20,040 nt of DNA from Demequinaceae bacterium (GCA_011524475.1 WTKG01000153.1:1-20040), one strand, 5' to 3'; shown: positions 1 through 8,865, numbered from the stretch's first letter. Numbers and translations: made by a program. The notes: generated by a model not told the origin, from the letters alone.

Positions 1-38
1 GCGTCGTCTTGATTCGTACTGCAGTGAAGGGCGCGTGA
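1..38 (+). CDS. rplC: 50S ribosomal protein L3 (C-terminal end only)
   Basis: Only the last eleven codons and the TGA stop (36-38) are inside the window, reading [11 protein letters not shown] in the third frame. The sequence is too short for family recognition alone. It is called L3 because the next gene is L4 and the order rpsJ-rplC-rplD-rplW-rplB is near universal in bacteria, and because a basic ending of the form RxAVK is typical of L3. L4 starts one base after the stop, so the two are probably translationally coupled. Confidence 0.85.
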   Translation, partial: VVLIRTAVKGA

Positions 39-39
39 C

Positions 40-732
40 ATGGCTTCGATCACCATTGACGTACGTAACGCTTCTGGCAAGAAGACGGGGACCGTGGAAC
101 TTCCCGCGGCCATTTTTGACGTGGACACCAACATTCCGTTGATCCATCAGGTAGTCGTGGCTCAGCGTGCAGCAGCCCGCCAGGGAACACACGCCACCAA
201 GACTCGTGGAGAGGTCCGTGGTGGAGGCCGCAAACCGTATCGCCAGAAAGGTACGGGTAACGCGCGTCAAGGTTCTATTCGTGCTCCGCAGTATGCAGGT
301 GGTGGAGTGGTCCATGGCCCTCAACCGCGTGACTACTCGCAGCGCACTCCGAAGAAGATGAAAGCAGCTGCGCTACGTGGGGCATTGTCCGATCGTGCGC
401 GCGCGGGGCGCATTCACGTAGCTTCCGCGCTTGTCACGGGAGACGCCCCGTCCACAAAGTCCGCTATCACTGCGCTGGAGAATTTCGCAGGTGATCGCGC
501 TGCGCTAGTGGTGCTTGCGCGAGGTGACGAGGTCACTCACAAATCTGTGCGCAACGCCCCGGAGATTCACTCCCTTTATGTAGATCAACTGAACACCTAT
601 GACGTCCTCGTCCATGACGACGTGGTTTTTACTCAGGACGCATTGACAGCCTTTATTGAGGGAGCGGGAGCCACGACAGGCGCCACGAAGGATTCCACCG
701 TGAAGGCTACGACTACGAAGGCGCAGGGATAG
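40..732 (+). CDS. rplD: 50S ribosomal protein L4
   Basis: Encodes 230 residues of L4, a primary 23S rRNA-binding protein of the large subunit whose long internal loop lines the peptide exit tunnel. The L4 loop is visible as the basic Gly/Arg stretch at about residues 60-90 ([17 protein letters not shown], followed by the [14 protein letters not shown] region), and the C-terminal globular domain follows. Length is slightly above the usual 200-220 because of a Thr/Ala-rich C-terminal tail. The ATG follows the L3 stop directly. In E. coli L4 is also the autogenous repressor of the S10 operon; the leader where it would act lies upstream of this window, so that role cannot be judged here. Confidence 0.98.
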   Translation: MASITIDVRNASGKKTGTVELPAAIFDVDTNIPLIHQVVVAQRAAARQGTHATKTRGEVRGGGRKPYRQKGTGNARQGSIRAPQYAGGGVVHGPQPRDYSQRTPKKMKAAALRGALSDRARAGRIHVASALVTGDAPSTKSAITALENFAGDRAALVVLARGDEVTHKSVRNAPEIHSLYVDQLNTYDVLVHDDVVFTQDALTAFIEGAGATTGATKDSTVKATTTKAQG

Positions 733-736
733 AGCC

Positions 737-1051
737 GTGGGTATACACATCAATAAAGATCCGCGCGAGATTCTCTTGCGGCCGGTGGTGTCGGAAAAGA
801 GTTACGCGCTGATGGATGAGGGAAAGTACACCTTTGAGGTGGACCGTCGCTCTAATAAGACTGAAATCAAAATTGCGGTAGAGCAGGTGTTTGGAGTGAC
901 AGTGCGTTCCGTTAACACCATGAACCGTAAAGGAAAGACGCGCCGCACCCGTTTTGGGGTGGGAAAGCGTAACGATGCGAAGCGCGCCATCGTCACGTTG
1001 GCTGACGGTGAAGCAATCGATGTCTTCGGCAGTGCGCCGACAGGTCAGTAG
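737..1051 (+). CDS. rplW: 50S ribosomal protein L23
   Basis: Encodes 104 residues of L23, which sits at the exit of the peptide tunnel and docks trigger factor, SRP and the Sec translocon. Family signatures are the N-terminal block [21 protein letters not shown] and the RKGKTRR basic loop near residues 60-66. A GTG start at 737 is used, four bases after the L4 stop; it gives the expected family length, whereas the next in-frame ATG would remove the conserved EK(S/T) motif. Spacing implies coupling to rplD. Confidence 0.97.
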   Translation: MGIHINKDPREILLRPVVSEKSYALMDEGKYTFEVDRRSNKTEIKIAVEQVFGVTVRSVNTMNRKGKTRRTRFGVGKRNDAKRAIVTLADGEAIDVFGSAPTGQ

Positions 1052-1068
1052 GGAACGAAGGAACAGTT

Positions 1069-1905
1069 ATGGCAATCCGCAAGTACAAGCCGACCACGCC
1101 GGGTAGGCGCGGCTCGTCTGTCGCTGACTTCGCCGAGGTCACGCGGACGACTCCCGAGAAGTCCCTCGTGCGCCCCTTGCCTAAGAAGGGTGGCCGCAAC
1201 AACCAGGGCCGTATCACGACCCGTCACCAGGGTGGTGGACACAAGCGCGCGTACCGGGTGATTGATTTTCGTCGTCACGACAAGGATGGCGTGCCCGCCA
1301 CCGTTGCACACATTGAATACGACCCCAATCGCACCGCGCGTATCGCGTTGCTGCACTACGCCGATGGTGACAAGCGCTACATCATCGCTCCGAACAAGTT
1401 GAGTCAGGGCGATCCGATTGAAGCGGGGCCTGCTGCCGATATCAAGCCGGGGAACAACTTGCCGTTGCGTAATATCCCGGTCGGTACGGTGATTCACGCT
1501 ATTGAGTTGAAGCCAGGTGGCGGAGCTAAGATTGCCCGCTCTGCAGGATCCTCGGTGCAGCTCGTGGCTAAAGACGGCGCCTATGCGCAGTTGCGTATGC
1601 CTTCGGGCGAAATCCGCAATGTGGATGCTCGGTGCCGCGCCACCGTCGGCGAGGTTGGCAATGCTGAACAGTCGAATATCAACTGGGGTAAAGCTGGCCG
1701 TTCCCGGTGGAAGGGTAAGCGCCCGTCCGTCCGTGGAGTGGTCATGAACCCGGTGGACCACCCGCACGGTGGTGGTGAAGGAAAGACCTCAGGTGGTCGC
1801 CACCCGGTCAGTCCCTGGGGCAAGCCGGAAGGCCGTACCCGTAAGTCCGGTAAAGAGTCGGACAAGCTCATCGTCCGTCGTCGTCGCACAGGCAAGAAGC
1901 GTTAA
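1069..1905 (+). CDS. rplB: 50S ribosomal protein L2
   Basis: Encodes 278 residues, the full usual length of L2, one of the proteins closest to the peptidyl transferase centre and needed for subunit association. It begins [18 protein letters not shown] and contains the C-terminal signature [18 protein letters not shown] (residues ~221-238) with the conserved histidine of the HPHGGG loop. The ATG is preceded by AAGGA at suitable spacing. The gene lies between L23 and S19, the universal S10-operon position. Nothing unusual is visible. Confidence 0.99.
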   Translation: MAIRKYKPTTPGRRGSSVADFAEVTRTTPEKSLVRPLPKKGGRNNQGRITTRHQGGGHKRAYRVIDFRRHDKDGVPATVAHIEYDPNRTARIALLHYADGDKRYIIAPNKLSQGDPIEAGPAADIKPGNNLPLRNIPVGTVIHAIELKPGGGAKIARSAGSSVQLVAKDGAYAQLRMPSGEIRNVDARCRATVGEVGNAEQSNINWGKAGRSRWKGKRPSVRGVVMNPVDHPHGGGEGKTSGGRHPVSPWGKPEGRTRKSGKESDKLIVRRRRTGKKR

Positions 1906-1918
1906 GGAGCACTGGAAC

Positions 1919-2197
1919 ATGCCTCGCAGTTTGAAGAAGGGCCCCTTCGTGGACGACCATCTTGCCAAAAAGGTGGCCGCCCAGAACGAAGCGGGAACTA
2001 AGAACGTCATTAAGACCTGGTCGCGTCGTAGCGTGATCACTCCTGATTTCCTGGGCCACACATTTGCGGTCCACGATGGGCGGACACACGTGCCGGTGTT
2101 TATCACTGAGGCGATGGTCGGGCACAAGCTTGGCGAGTTCGCACCCACACGCACGTTCAAAGGACATGTGAAGGACGACCGGAAGGGCCGCCGTTAA
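1919..2197 (+). CDS. rpsS: 30S ribosomal protein S19
   Basis: Encodes 92 residues starting [15 protein letters not shown], the standard S19 N-terminus. S19 binds 16S rRNA in the small-subunit head together with S13. The reading frame is open further upstream to 1769, but that part lies inside rplB and gives no S19-like sequence; ATG 1919, preceded by AAGGAG just after the L2 stop, gives the normal length. The core includes the [25 protein letters not shown] block and the basic C-terminus KDDRKGRR. Confidence 0.98.
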   Translation: MPRSLKKGPFVDDHLAKKVAAQNEAGTKNVIKTWSRRSVITPDFLGHTFAVHDGRTHVPVFITEAMVGHKLGEFAPTRTFKGHVKDDRKGRR

Positions 2198-2222
2198 GGC
2201 GCGCCCTCAGGGAAGGTACATC

Positions 2223-2588
2223 ATGCAAGCCACAGCATCTCAGCGCTTTGTGGGTTCCACCGCGCAAAAAGCGCGTCGGGTGGTCAATCTGGTGCGTGGA
2301 CAAAAAGCAGTTGAAGCCTCTGCTTCGTTGAAATTCCAGCCCCAGGTAGTTGCGACAGACGTCCGGAAGATAATTGACTCTGCGGTGGCGAATGCCCGCC
2401 AAGAGGCTGACCGCATGGGCGAACGTTTCGATGAGTCCGAGTTGGTCATCACCGAGGCATTAGTAGACGAGGGTCCCACAATGAAGCGCATCCGTCCGCG
2501 GGCGCAGGGGCGAGCGAACAGGATTTTGAAGCGTTCTAGCCACATCACGATCACCGTGGCGACTCCGGAAAAGGAAGGTGCCAAGTAA
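2223..2588 (+). CDS. rplV: 50S ribosomal protein L22
   Basis: Encodes 121 residues of L22, which contacts all 23S domains and extends a beta hairpin into the exit tunnel next to L4. The hairpin is the [20 protein letters not shown] segment near residues 88-108, the region where macrolide-resistance changes occur in other bacteria; no aberration is seen. The N-terminal block ending [15 protein letters not shown] is typical. Its TAA stop shares its last base with the ATG of rpsC (TAATG), indicating tight translational coupling. Confidence 0.98.
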   Translation: MQATASQRFVGSTAQKARRVVNLVRGQKAVEASASLKFQPQVVATDVRKIIDSAVANARQEADRMGERFDESELVITEALVDEGPTMKRIRPRAQGRANRILKRSSHITITVATPEKEGAK

Positions 2589-3406
2589 TGGGCCAGAAGG
2601 TCAATCCCCACGGCTACCGCCTGGGCATCACCACGGATCACCGTTCTCGGTGGTTTGCAGACTCCACTAAGCCTGGAGAGCGCTACCGCGACTACGTGAA
2701 TGAAGACGTCAAGATCCGCAAGCTTATGGCTACTGGCCTGGAGCGCGCGGGAGTGTCCAAAGTGGAGATTGAGCGTACCCGTGAACGTGTCCGTGTAGAT
2801 CTGCACACTGCACGTCCAGGTATTGTGATCGGTCGCCGTGGCGCCGAAGCGGACAAATTGCGCGCGTCGCTAGAGAAGCTGACGGGCAAGCAGGTGCAAC
2901 TCAACATCCTTGAGGTGAAGAACGCCGAGATTGATGCACAGCTGGTGGCCCAGGGCATTGCGGAGCAACTTGCCTCACGTGTGTCTTTCCGTCGCGCGAT
3001 GCGTAAGGGCATGCAGTCTGCCCTGCGTGCTGGGGCTAAGGGCATCCGGGTGCAGTGTTCCGGTCGTCTGGGCGGCGCGGAAATGTCTCGTTCAGAGTTT
3101 TACCGTGAGGGTCGGGTGCCGCTGCACACGCTGCGCGCAAATATTGACTTTGGTTTCTTTGAGGCCCGCACCACCTTCGGCCAGATTGGCGTCAAGGTAT
3201 GGATTTACAAGGGCGACATGACCGAGAAGGAGTGGGCCGCGGAGCAGGCCAAGGCACCCCGGCCGCAGCGTGGGCGTGGTGATCGTCGCGGCGGAGGTCG
3301 TCGTGGAGCTGCTCGTGCCACGGAAGCACCTGCTGCCCCCGCTTCGGAAGCGGCAGCGCCTGCCGAGGCGGCACCTGCCGACGAGACCAGCGAGAAGGAG
3401 AGCTGA
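2588..3406 (+). CDS. rpsC: 30S ribosomal protein S3
   Basis: Encodes 272 residues. S3 forms part of the mRNA entry channel and helicase of the small subunit. The N-terminus [14 protein letters not shown] is diagnostic; the KH domain with its GRRG loop lies near residues 78-90, and the C-terminal S3 domain follows to about residue 215. The remaining ~55 residues form a low-complexity tail, first Arg/Gly-rich and then Ala/Pro/Glu-rich, longer than in E. coli S3 but common in actinobacteria. It overlaps rplV by one base and is followed two bases later by rplP. Confidence 0.98.
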   Translation: MGQKVNPHGYRLGITTDHRSRWFADSTKPGERYRDYVNEDVKIRKLMATGLERAGVSKVEIERTRERVRVDLHTARPGIVIGRRGAEADKLRASLEKLTGKQVQLNILEVKNAEIDAQLVAQGIAEQLASRVSFRRAMRKGMQSALRAGAKGIRVQCSGRLGGAEMSRSEFYREGRVPLHTLRANIDFGFFEARTTFGQIGVKVWIYKGDMTEKEWAAEQAKAPRPQRGRGDRRGGGRRGAARATEAPAAPASEAAAPAEAAPADETSEKES

Positions 3407-3408
3407 TC

Positions 3409-3828
3409 ATGCTTATTCCTAAGCGCGTCAAGCACCGCAAGCAGCATCACCCCAAACGTTCTGGCAAAGCCAAGGGCGGAACCCAAATTTCTTTTGGGGA
3501 CTTTGGGATTATGGCGCTGGAGCCTGCATACGTGACGAACCGTCAAATCGAGGCGGCTCGTATTGCGATGACTCGTCACATCAAGCGTGGTGGAAAGGTA
3601 TGGATCAACATCTACCCAGACCGCCCGCTTACCAAGAAGCCTGCAGAAGTCCGTATGGGTTCAGGTAAAGGTTCTCCCGAATGGTGGGTGGCAAACGTGA
3701 AGCCAGGCCGCATTCTGTTTGAGATTGCTGGTGTGGACGAGGAACTCGCACGGGAGGCAATGAGCCGTGCGCAACACAAACTTCCCATGAAGACCCGTTT
3801 TGTGTCCCGTGAAGGTGGTGAGGGATAG
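3409..3828 (+). CDS. rplP: 50S ribosomal protein L16
   Basis: Encodes 139 residues, the usual length of L16, which organises the aminoacyl-tRNA site of the large subunit. Signatures are [14 protein letters not shown] at the start, the Arg-rich ITRHIKR-like segment (here [18 protein letters not shown]) and [19 protein letters not shown] near residues 83-101. AAGGAG precedes the ATG, inside the end of rpsC. Its TAG stop overlaps the GTG of rpmC by one base. Confidence 0.98.
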   Translation: MLIPKRVKHRKQHHPKRSGKAKGGTQISFGDFGIMALEPAYVTNRQIEAARIAMTRHIKRGGKVWINIYPDRPLTKKPAEVRMGSGKGSPEWWVANVKPGRILFEIAGVDEELAREAMSRAQHKLPMKTRFVSREGGEG

Positions 3829-4070
3829 TGCCTATCGGTAGCAAAGATCTCATGCCCGTCGAGCTTGACGGCATGGAGACGGAAAAACTTTTGGACGAGC
3901 TTGCTACAGCAAAGCAAGAACTCTTCAACCTACGTTTTCAGTCGGCCACCGGCCAACTGGAGAACCACGGCCGCCTCAAAGCGGTGAAGCGCGATATTGC
4001 GCGTATCTACACGATTCTGCGCGAGCGTGAGCTCGGCATTCGTACTGCCCCGTCTGCGGATGGTGAGTGA
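3828..4070 (+). CDS. rpmC: 50S ribosomal protein L29
   Basis: Encodes 80 residues of L29, a small helical-hairpin protein near the exit tunnel. The conserved core is [20 protein letters not shown] (about residues 32-51) followed by [16 protein letters not shown]. The start is GTG at 3828, overlapping the rplP stop by one base (TAGTG); this is the only start that keeps the full two-helix fold, and the short extra N- and C-termini are common in actinobacteria. Usual length is 60-80 residues. Confidence 0.96.
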   Translation: MPIGSKDLMPVELDGMETEKLLDELATAKQELFNLRFQSATGQLENHGRLKAVKRDIARIYTILRERELGIRTAPSADGE

Positions 4071-4078
4071 GGAAAGAC

Positions 4079-4363
4079 ATGTCGACAAAGCACACAACTG
4101 CCACTGCGGACCACCGCGCGCAACGCAAGACGCGCCGCGGATACGTGGTGTCGGACAAAATGGACAAGACCATCACTGTGGATGTAGAGGATCGCGTGAA
4201 GCACCCTCTGTACGGCAAAGTTATGCGCCGTAATTCCAAGGTGAAGGCGCACGACGAGCAGAACAGCGCTGGGATCGGAGATCTCGTTCTCATCATGGAG
4301 ACCCGGCCGTTGTCTGCAAGCAAGCGTTGGCGCCTCGTCGAAATCATCGAGAAGGCTAAGTAA
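4079..4363 (+). CDS. rpsQ: 30S ribosomal protein S17
   Basis: Encodes 94 residues of S17, an OB-fold primary binder of the 16S 5' domain. The core has [29 protein letters not shown] and the C-terminal [16 protein letters not shown] block. ATG 4079 is preferred because GAGGAAAG sits six or so bases upstream; a GTG at 4067 in the same frame would overlap the end of rpmC and add four residues without a ribosome site. This is the last gene of the S10 block; a 54-base gap follows. Confidence 0.96.
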   Translation: MSTKHTTATADHRAQRKTRRGYVVSDKMDKTITVDVEDRVKHPLYGKVMRRNSKVKAHDEQNSAGIGDLVLIMETRPLSASKRWRLVEIIEKAK

Positions 4364-4417
4364 GCACGTTCGACCAGGCTCGCCGCCGGCGAGAACCAGA
4401 CGACAGGAGACGAAGAC
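4364..4417 (+). other. Spacer between S10 and spc blocks with GC-rich hairpin
   Basis: The 54-base gap between rpsQ and rplN contains a perfect 6-base-pair stem with a 3-base loop, CTCGCC (4379-4384) and GGCGAG (4388-4393). There is no T-run after it, so it is not a classical intrinsic terminator. AGGAG near 4406-4410 serves rplN. I see no convincing promoter here. Confidence 0.5.
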
Positions 4418-4789
4418 ATGATTCAGCAGGAGTCGCGACTGCGAGTTGCCGACAACACGGGTGCCAAAGAGATTTTGGTGATTCGTGTGCTTGGCGGTTC
4501 CAAGCGTCGCTACGCCGGTGTGGGTGACATGGTTGTTGCCACGGTCAAAGATGCAATCCCGGGCGGAAACGTCAAAAAGGGCGAGGTCGTACGCGCTGTC
4601 GTCGTGCGTACCGCCAAAGAGAACCGTCGTGTCGATGGCTCGTACATCAAGTTTGATGAAAATGCCGCCGTGATTCTCAAGACGAATAACCAGGAGCCTC
4701 GCGGTACGCGCATCTTTGGTCCGGTAGGGCGAGAACTGCGCGACAAGAAATTCATGAAAATAATTTCGCTTGCGCCGGAGGTGATTTAG
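4418..4789 (+). CDS. rplN: 50S ribosomal protein L14
   Basis: Encodes 123 residues, essentially the invariant bacterial length, beginning [20 protein letters not shown]14 forms part of the subunit interface and binds helix 95 region of 23S rRNA together with L19. The central [21 protein letters not shown] and the C-terminal [18 protein letters not shown] blocks are complete. It is the first gene of the spc block. The 3' end of the gene carries the ribosome binding site of rplX. Confidence 0.99.
   Translation: MIQQESRLRVADNTGAKEILVIRVLGGSKRRYAGVGDMVVATVKDAIPGGNVKKGEVVRAVVVRTAKENRRVDGSYIKFDENAAVILKTNNQEPRGTRIFGPVGRELRDKKFMKIISLAPEVI
4777..4785 (+). promoter_or_regulatory. Strong Shine-Dalgarno sequence for rplX
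   Basis: GGAGGTGAT lies inside the last codons of rplN, six bases before the rplX ATG. It is a nine-base complement to the usual 3' end of bacterial 16S rRNA and fixes the L24 start. Confidence 0.8.
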
Positions 4790-4791
4790 TC

Positions 4792-5130
4792 ATGGCCAAA
4801 ATCCGTAAAGGAGACGAGGTTGTGGTGATTGCTGGCCGAGACCGCGGTCAGCAGGGCCGCGTGCTTGAGGTCTTGAGCGATTCCGACCGTCTCATTGTGG
4901 AAGGTATTCAACGGGTCACACGGCACATCAAGCCGGGTACTCGTAAAGACAATATGGAAGGTGGCCTCGTCACTGTCGAAGCTCCTATTCATATTTCCAA
5001 TGTCATGGTGGTGGATCCGGAGACGAAGAAAGGCACTCGAGTCGGATTCCGAACCGAAACTGTGGAGCAGGACGGACGTTCACGCACCAAGCGCGTGCGC
5101 GTGTCGAAACGTTCTGGAAAGGACCTCTGA
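4792..5130 (+). CDS. rplX: 50S ribosomal protein L24
   Basis: Encodes 112 residues of L24, an assembly initiator of the large subunit. The KOW motif is clear at the N-terminus ([22 protein letters not shown], about residues 6-27), and the middle has the family block ending [14 protein letters not shown]. Start ATG 4792 is two bases after the L14 stop and is fixed by a nearly perfect Shine-Dalgarno. Its TGA overlaps the rplE ATG by one base (TGATG). Confidence 0.98.
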   Translation: MAKIRKGDEVVVIAGRDRGQQGRVLEVLSDSDRLIVEGIQRVTRHIKPGTRKDNMEGGLVTVEAPIHISNVMVVDPETKKGTRVGFRTETVEQDGRSRTKRVRVSKRSGKDL

Positions 5131-5687
5131 TGGCTACTGCGACTATCCCGCGGCTTAAAGAGCAGTACCGCAGTGAGGTTATTGCGGCGCTACGCGATGA
5201 ATTCAAGCACGCGAACATTAACCAGGTTGGTGGCCTCACCAAGGTCGTTGTCAACATGGGTGTCGGCGATGCCGCCAAGGACTCCAAGTTAATTGAGGGC
5301 GCGATTGCTGACCTCACTGCTATTACTGGACAGAAGCCACAGGTCACCAAGGCCCGTAAGTCGATTGCGCAGTTTAAGTTGCGTGAAGGTCAGCCCATTG
5401 GCGCGCACGTGACGATGCGCGGAGATCGTATGTGGGAGTTCCTCGATCGTCTGATTGCCACGGCGCTGCCGCGTATTCGTGACTTCCGTGGCCTCAGTCC
5501 TAAGCAGTTTGACGGCAACGGTAACTACACGTTTGGTCTCACGGAACAGTCTGTGTTTCATGAGATCAACCAAGACAAAATTGATCGCGTGCGTGGGATG
5601 GACATCACCATTGTCACGAGCGCTACAACTGACGAGGAAGCCCGTGCGCTTTTGAAGCACCTGGGTTTCCCATTCAAGGAGAAGTAG
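5130..5687 (+). CDS. rplE: 50S ribosomal protein L5
   Basis: Encodes 185 residues, normal for actinobacterial L5, which binds 5S rRNA and contacts P-site tRNA. Recognisable blocks are [10 protein letters not shown] (about residues 33-42), the [25 protein letters not shown] segment with the P-site loop, and [27 protein letters not shown] at the C-terminus. One-base overlap with rplX and two bases to rpsZ indicate co-translation within the spc block. Confidence 0.99.
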   Translation: MATATIPRLKEQYRSEVIAALRDEFKHANINQVGGLTKVVVNMGVGDAAKDSKLIEGAIADLTAITGQKPQVTKARKSIAQFKLREGQPIGAHVTMRGDRMWEFLDRLIATALPRIRDFRGLSPKQFDGNGNYTFGLTEQSVFHEINQDKIDRVRGMDITIVTSATTDEEARALLKHLGFPFKEK

Positions 5688-5689
5688 CG

Positions 5690-5875
5690 ATGGCCAAAAC
5701 TGCGCTGAAGAACAAGGCCGCCCGTAAACCAAAATTTGCGGTGCGTGCGTACAGCCGGTGCCAAAAGTGCGGACGCCCGCATTCGGTGTACCGCAAATTT
5801 GGTTTGTGCCGAGTGTGCTTTCGGGAGATGGCGCACGCGGGTGAACTTCCCGGAATCACGAAGAGCAGTTGGTAA
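5690..5875 (+). CDS. rpsZ: 30S ribosomal protein S14, zinc-binding short form
   Basis: Encodes 61 residues of the short, zinc-containing S14 (also written rpsN type Z). A Cys4 zinc ribbon is visible: C24, C27, C40 and C43 in RCQKCGRP and LCRVC. S14 assembles late into the small-subunit head. The C-terminus LPGITKSSW is diagnostic of this form. Actinobacteria often encode a second, zinc-free S14 elsewhere that replaces it under zinc limitation; none is in the window. GGAG just inside the end of rplE serves as ribosome site. Confidence 0.98.
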   Translation: MAKTALKNKAARKPKFAVRAYSRCQKCGRPHSVYRKFGLCRVCFREMAHAGELPGITKSSW

Positions 5876-5929
5876 ACGACTACGTCACAGGTCCGCAAGG
5901 AAACCACGGCGAGGAAGAGTGAATAACTC
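5876..5929 (+). other. Spacer rpsZ-rpsH with small GNRA hairpin
   Basis: A 54-base gap inside an otherwise tightly packed block. It holds a possible stem-loop, GGTCC (5890-5894), loop GCAA (5895-5898), GG (5899-5900), two bulged A and ACC (5903-5905). The purine-rich GAGGAAGAG at about 5911-5919 is the probable ribosome site for rpsH, rather far from ATG 5930. Confidence 0.35.
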
Positions 5930-6328
5930 ATGACAATGACTGACCCGATCGCAGACATGCTCACGCGTCTGCGCAACGCTAATACGGCATACCACGAGCA
6001 GGTATCTATGCCGCACTCGAAGCTCAAGGCGAATATTGCGGAGATCCTTGAACAAGAGGGATACATCGCAGGTTCTGATGTTGCTGATGCAGAGGTAGGG
6101 AAAACCCTCACCCTCACCCTCAAATATGGCCCTTCCCGCGAGCGCTCTCTTGCTGGAGTACGCAGGGTGTCCAAGCCTGGTCTGCGTGTGTACGCAAAGT
6201 CCACTGAGCTGCCACGGGTATTGGGCGGTCTTGGCACGGCGATTTTGTCCACCTCCTCAGGGCTGCTCACAGACCGCGAGGCCGAGAAGAAGGGCGTGGG
6301 CGGGGAAGTCCTCGCCTTCGTCTGGTAG
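5930..6328 (+). CDS. rpsH: 30S ribosomal protein S8
   Basis: Encodes 132 residues of S8, a primary 16S central-domain binder and, in E. coli, the autogenous repressor of the spc operon. The start [18 protein letters not shown] and the C-terminal block [22 protein letters not shown] (ending in the conserved aromatic) are family hallmarks. A short six-base microrepeat (ACCCTC three times, about 6106-6123) encodes the alternating Thr-Leu stretch before KYG. Followed nine bases later by rplF. Confidence 0.98.
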   Translation: MTMTDPIADMLTRLRNANTAYHEQVSMPHSKLKANIAEILEQEGYIAGSDVADAEVGKTLTLTLKYGPSRERSLAGVRRVSKPGLRVYAKSTELPRVLGGLGTAILSTSSGLLTDREAEKKGVGGEVLAFVW

Positions 6329-6337
6329 GGGGTCGCT

Positions 6338-6874
6338 ATGTCGCGTATTGGAAAAGTTCCGGTCACCATTCCCGGTGGTGTGGATGTCACCATTGCGGGT
6401 GTCGATGTCACAGTGAAGGGGCCGAAAGGCAGCCTTACCCATTCGGTCCCGGAGCCCATCACTATCAAGCAGACTGATGATGGCATTGAAGTGGCGCGTC
6501 CAGATGACGAACGTCGTTCCAAGTCTCTGCATGGTTTGACGCGCACTCTCATCGCCAACATGGTGGAGGGTGTCACCAATGGTTATGAGAAGAAGCTCGA
6601 GATTGTAGGCACGGGTTATCGTGTTGCGCAGAAGGGTAAGAATCTTGAGTTCGCCCTTGGGTTTTCGCATCCTGTGGTGATTGAGGCTCCGGAAGGTATC
6701 ACTTTCACCACCGATGGACCCACCAAATTTGCTGTTGCAGGAATCGACAAGCAACAGGTGGGCGAAGTTGCCGCGAATATTCGTAAGGTACGTCCGCCGG
6801 AGCCTTACAAAGGCAAGGGTGTCCGTTACGAAGGCGAATACGTGCGCCGCAAGGCTGGAAAGGCAGGTAAGTGA
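6338..6874 (+). CDS. rplF: 50S ribosomal protein L6
   Basis: Encodes 178 residues with the duplicated L6 fold; L6 sits near the factor-binding site at the base of the L7/L12 stalk. It starts [17 protein letters not shown] and carries the L6 signature [25 protein letters not shown] at the C-terminus. GGGGG before ATG 6338 is the probable ribosome site. The TGA stop shares one base with the rplR ATG (TGATG). Confidence 0.98.
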   Translation: MSRIGKVPVTIPGGVDVTIAGVDVTVKGPKGSLTHSVPEPITIKQTDDGIEVARPDDERRSKSLHGLTRTLIANMVEGVTNGYEKKLEIVGTGYRVAQKGKNLEFALGFSHPVVIEAPEGITFTTDGPTKFAVAGIDKQQVGEVAANIRKVRPPEPYKGKGVRYEGEYVRRKAGKAGK

Positions 6875-7245
6875 TGTCTATTGCTCCTCAGGGTAAGGGA
6901 ACCCATGTGGCCCGCAAGCGCCGTCACTTCCGTTTGCGCAAGAAGATTTCAGGCACTGCAGCCCGTCCCCGTCTCGTGGTGACTCGTTCAGCACGGCATA
7001 TGGTGGCGCAAGTCGTGGACGACACGGCTGGTGTGACTATTGCCTCTGCTTCTAGTCTGGAAGCTGATGTGCGTGCGGTGTCGGGAGACAAGAAGGAAAA
7101 GGCTGGCAAGGTTGGTCAATTGGTGGCTGAACGCGCCAAGAAAGCCGGTGTAAAGTCTGTGGTCTTTGACCGTGGGGGTAACAAGTACCACGGCCGTGTT
7201 GCCGCAGTCGCTGATGGCGCCAGGGAAGGCGGACTGTCACTATGA
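6874..7245 (+). CDS. rplR: 50S ribosomal protein L18
   Basis: Encodes 123 residues of L18, which together with L5 and L25 brings 5S rRNA to the large subunit. The basic N-terminal tail [14 protein letters not shown] and the conserved [20 protein letters not shown] and C-terminal [26 protein letters not shown] blocks are complete. ATG 6874 is preferred over the adjacent GTG 6871, giving the common one-base overlap with rplF. Confidence 0.97.
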   Translation: MSIAPQGKGTHVARKRRHFRLRKKISGTAARPRLVVTRSARHMVAQVVDDTAGVTIASASSLEADVRAVSGDKKEKAGKVGQLVAERAKKAGVKSVVFDRGGNKYHGRVAAVADGAREGGLSL

Positions 7246-7279
7246 CGTATTTCGCACACAACTATCGAGGACTGATCTG

Positions 7280-7840
7280 ATGGCTGAGAAAAAAAACGAC
7301 CGGGGCCGTGGCGGCCGTGGCCAAGACGACAAGTTCGTCGAGCGTGTGGTCACGATCAACCGCGTATCCAAAGTAGTGAAGGGTGGTCGTCGCTTCTCGT
7401 TCACCGCTCTGGTAGTCGTGGGCGACGGAGACGGCAACGTCGGTGTCGGGTACGGCAAGGCAAAAGAGGTGCCTGTGGCCATCTCTAAGGGTGTGGAAGA
7501 AGCGAAGCGTAACTTCTTCCGGGTGCCCCGCATTCAGGGCACTATCCCTCACACCGTTCAGGGGGAGGATGCTGCGGGTGTGGTCTTCCTTCGCCCAGCG
7601 TCCCCAGGAACGGGAGTAATCGCAGGGGGACCGGTGCGTGCCGTGCTGGAGTGTGCTGGCATTCACGACGTTCTCACCAAGTCCCTTGGTTCGTCCAATG
7701 CGATCAACATTGTTCACGCGACTGTGGCAGCACTGAAGGCGCTGGAATTGCCGGAAGCTGTGGCTGCGCGCCGCGGAAAGACAGTAGAAGAGGTCGCCCC
7801 ACAAGCAATGTTGCGGGCACAGGCAGCGGGAGCGAAGTAA
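7280..7840 (+). CDS. rpsE: 30S ribosomal protein S5
   Basis: Encodes 186 residues of S5, a decoding-fidelity protein at the mRNA entry. The double-stranded-RNA-binding N-domain ([19 protein letters not shown] and [16 protein letters not shown], residues ~20-77) and the C-domain with [19 protein letters not shown] are intact. The reading frame is open upstream to 7166, but ATG 7280 with GAGG at 7267-7270 gives the normal N-terminus; the upstream part lies inside rplR. rpmD starts on the very next base after the stop. Confidence 0.98.
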   Translation: MAEKKNDRGRGGRGQDDKFVERVVTINRVSKVVKGGRRFSFTALVVVGDGDGNVGVGYGKAKEVPVAISKGVEEAKRNFFRVPRIQGTIPHTVQGEDAAGVVFLRPASPGTGVIAGGPVRAVLECAGIHDVLTKSLGSSNAINIVHATVAALKALELPEAVAARRGKTVEEVAPQAMLRAQAAGAK

Positions 7841-8023
7841 ATGGCACGCCTCAAAGTTTCACAAAAGAAATCGACGATTGGCATTAAGCCGAATCATCGC
7901 GAGACACTGCGTTCCCTCGGCCTTAAAAGGGTCGGCGACATTGTGGTGAAAGAAGACCGCCCTGAAATTCGTGGCATGGTCACAACTGTGCAACATCTCG
8001 TCACTGTTGAGGAAGTGGAGTAA
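7841..8023 (+). CDS. rpmD: 50S ribosomal protein L30
   Basis: Encodes 60 residues, the typical size of L30, a small peripheral large-subunit protein. The motif [21 protein letters not shown] and the tail [16 protein letters not shown] match the family. It abuts rpsE without a spacer and its TAA overlaps the rplO ATG by one base (TAATG). Confidence 0.97.
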   Translation: MARLKVSQKKSTIGIKPNHRETLRSLGLKRVGDIVVKEDRPEIRGMVTTVQHLVTVEEVE

Positions 8024-8808
8024 TGGCTGAGAAAAAGGAGACCGCCAAGAAGGCATCCTCCACCAAAGCGGCTGCGAAGAAAGCTCCGGCGAAGAAGGCC
8101 GCTGGGTCTTCCGCTAAGGCTGCGGCAAAGAAGACAACTTCGTCTGCCAAGAAGGCTCCCGCTAAGAAAACTGCTGCGAGCACGACTGCGGCAGCAACCA
8201 AAGCCACGGCAAAAACGTCTGCTGCGAAGAAAGCTCCGGCGAAGAAGGCCGCTGGGTCTTCCGCTAAGGCTGCGGCAAAGAAGACAACTTCGTCTGCCAA
8301 GAAGGCTCCCGCTAAGAAAACTGCTGCGAGCACCAAGCCTGCTCAGCCTGCAGAAAAGGTGTCTACGTTACGTGTTCACCATCTGCGGCCGGCTCCAGGT
8401 TCTCATATGCCGAAGGTGCGTGTGGGTCGTGGTGAAGGTGGACGTCGCGGCAAGACTGCCGGTCGTGGAACCAAAGGAACCGGTGCGAGGTATCAGGTAC
8501 CAGTGCGTTTCGAGGGTGGTCAGACCCCGATTCACATGCGAATCCCCAAGATGCGTGGTTTCAAAAACCCTTTCCGCACGGAGTACCAGGTTGTCAATGT
8601 CGAGACGATCGCACAGCTGTTCCCCAAGGGCGGCAAAATCACCAAGGCTGACCTTGTCGATAAAGGAGCTGTGCGCAAGAACGAACTCGTGAAAGTACTT
8701 GGCAACGGCGATATTTCGGTCAAGGTGGAGCTTGTGGACGCGGATAAGGTATCGCGCTCTGCGAAATCCAAGATTGAAGCTGCGGGCGGTAGCGTAAACG
8801 AGGGTTAG
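8023..8808 (+). CDS. rplO: 50S ribosomal protein L15 with Lys/Ala-rich N-terminal extension
   Basis: Encodes 261 residues. The C-terminal ~149 residues (from about V113, [13 protein letters not shown]) are a complete L15: the glycine/arginine-rich [18 protein letters not shown] region, then [21 protein letters not shown] and the globular domain ending [11 protein letters not shown]15 binds 23S rRNA centrally and acts late in assembly. The first ~112 residues are an unusual extension made of [16 protein letters not shown] and TTSSAKK units, resembling histone H1-like tails and the tails of actinobacterial HU proteins. It contains an exact 113-base direct repeat. ATG 8023 overlaps the rpmD stop as elsewhere in this block; an internal GTG at 8359 at the core boundary lacks a properly spaced ribosome site, so I keep the long form. 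Confidence 0.95.
   Translation: MAEKKETAKKASSTKAAAKKAPAKKAAGSSAKAAAKKTTSSAKKAPAKKTAASTTAAATKATAKTSAAKKAPAKKAAGSSAKAAAKKTTSSAKKAPAKKTAASTKPAQPAEKVSTLRVHHLRPAPGSHMPKVRVGRGEGGRRGKTAGRGTKGTGARYQVPVRFEGGQTPIHMRIPKMRGFKNPFRTEYQVVNVETIAQLFPKGGKITKADLVDKGAVRKNELVKVLGNGDISVKVELVDADKVSRSAKSKIEAAGGSVNEG
8071..8333 (+). repeat. Perfect 113-base direct repeat inside rplO
   Basis: Bases 8071-8183 are identical to 8221-8333, separated by 37 bases, giving a 150-base (50-codon) period. The identity includes all third codon positions, so it is a DNA duplication and not only protein-level similarity. It encodes part of the Lys/Ala-rich extension of L15 (residues ~17-53 and ~67-103). Confidence 0.97.
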
Positions 8809-8865
8809 AGTCGGAGCGGACGAGGAACGTTCGTACTGCCGTAGCCCGTGATTTTGGGAGGACCG

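Noticed and set aside
6106..6123. Triple ACCCTC microrepeat in rpsH as a phase-variable tract
   Set aside because: The unit is six bases, so slippage would not shift the frame, and only three units are present inside a conserved strand of S8.
8001..8336. Long minus-strand open frame opposite the L15 extension, encoding Ala/Phe/Val-rich repeats
   Set aside because: It is a shadow of the repetitive Lys/Ala codons on the plus strand; it mirrors the same repeat and has no ribosome site or family resemblance.
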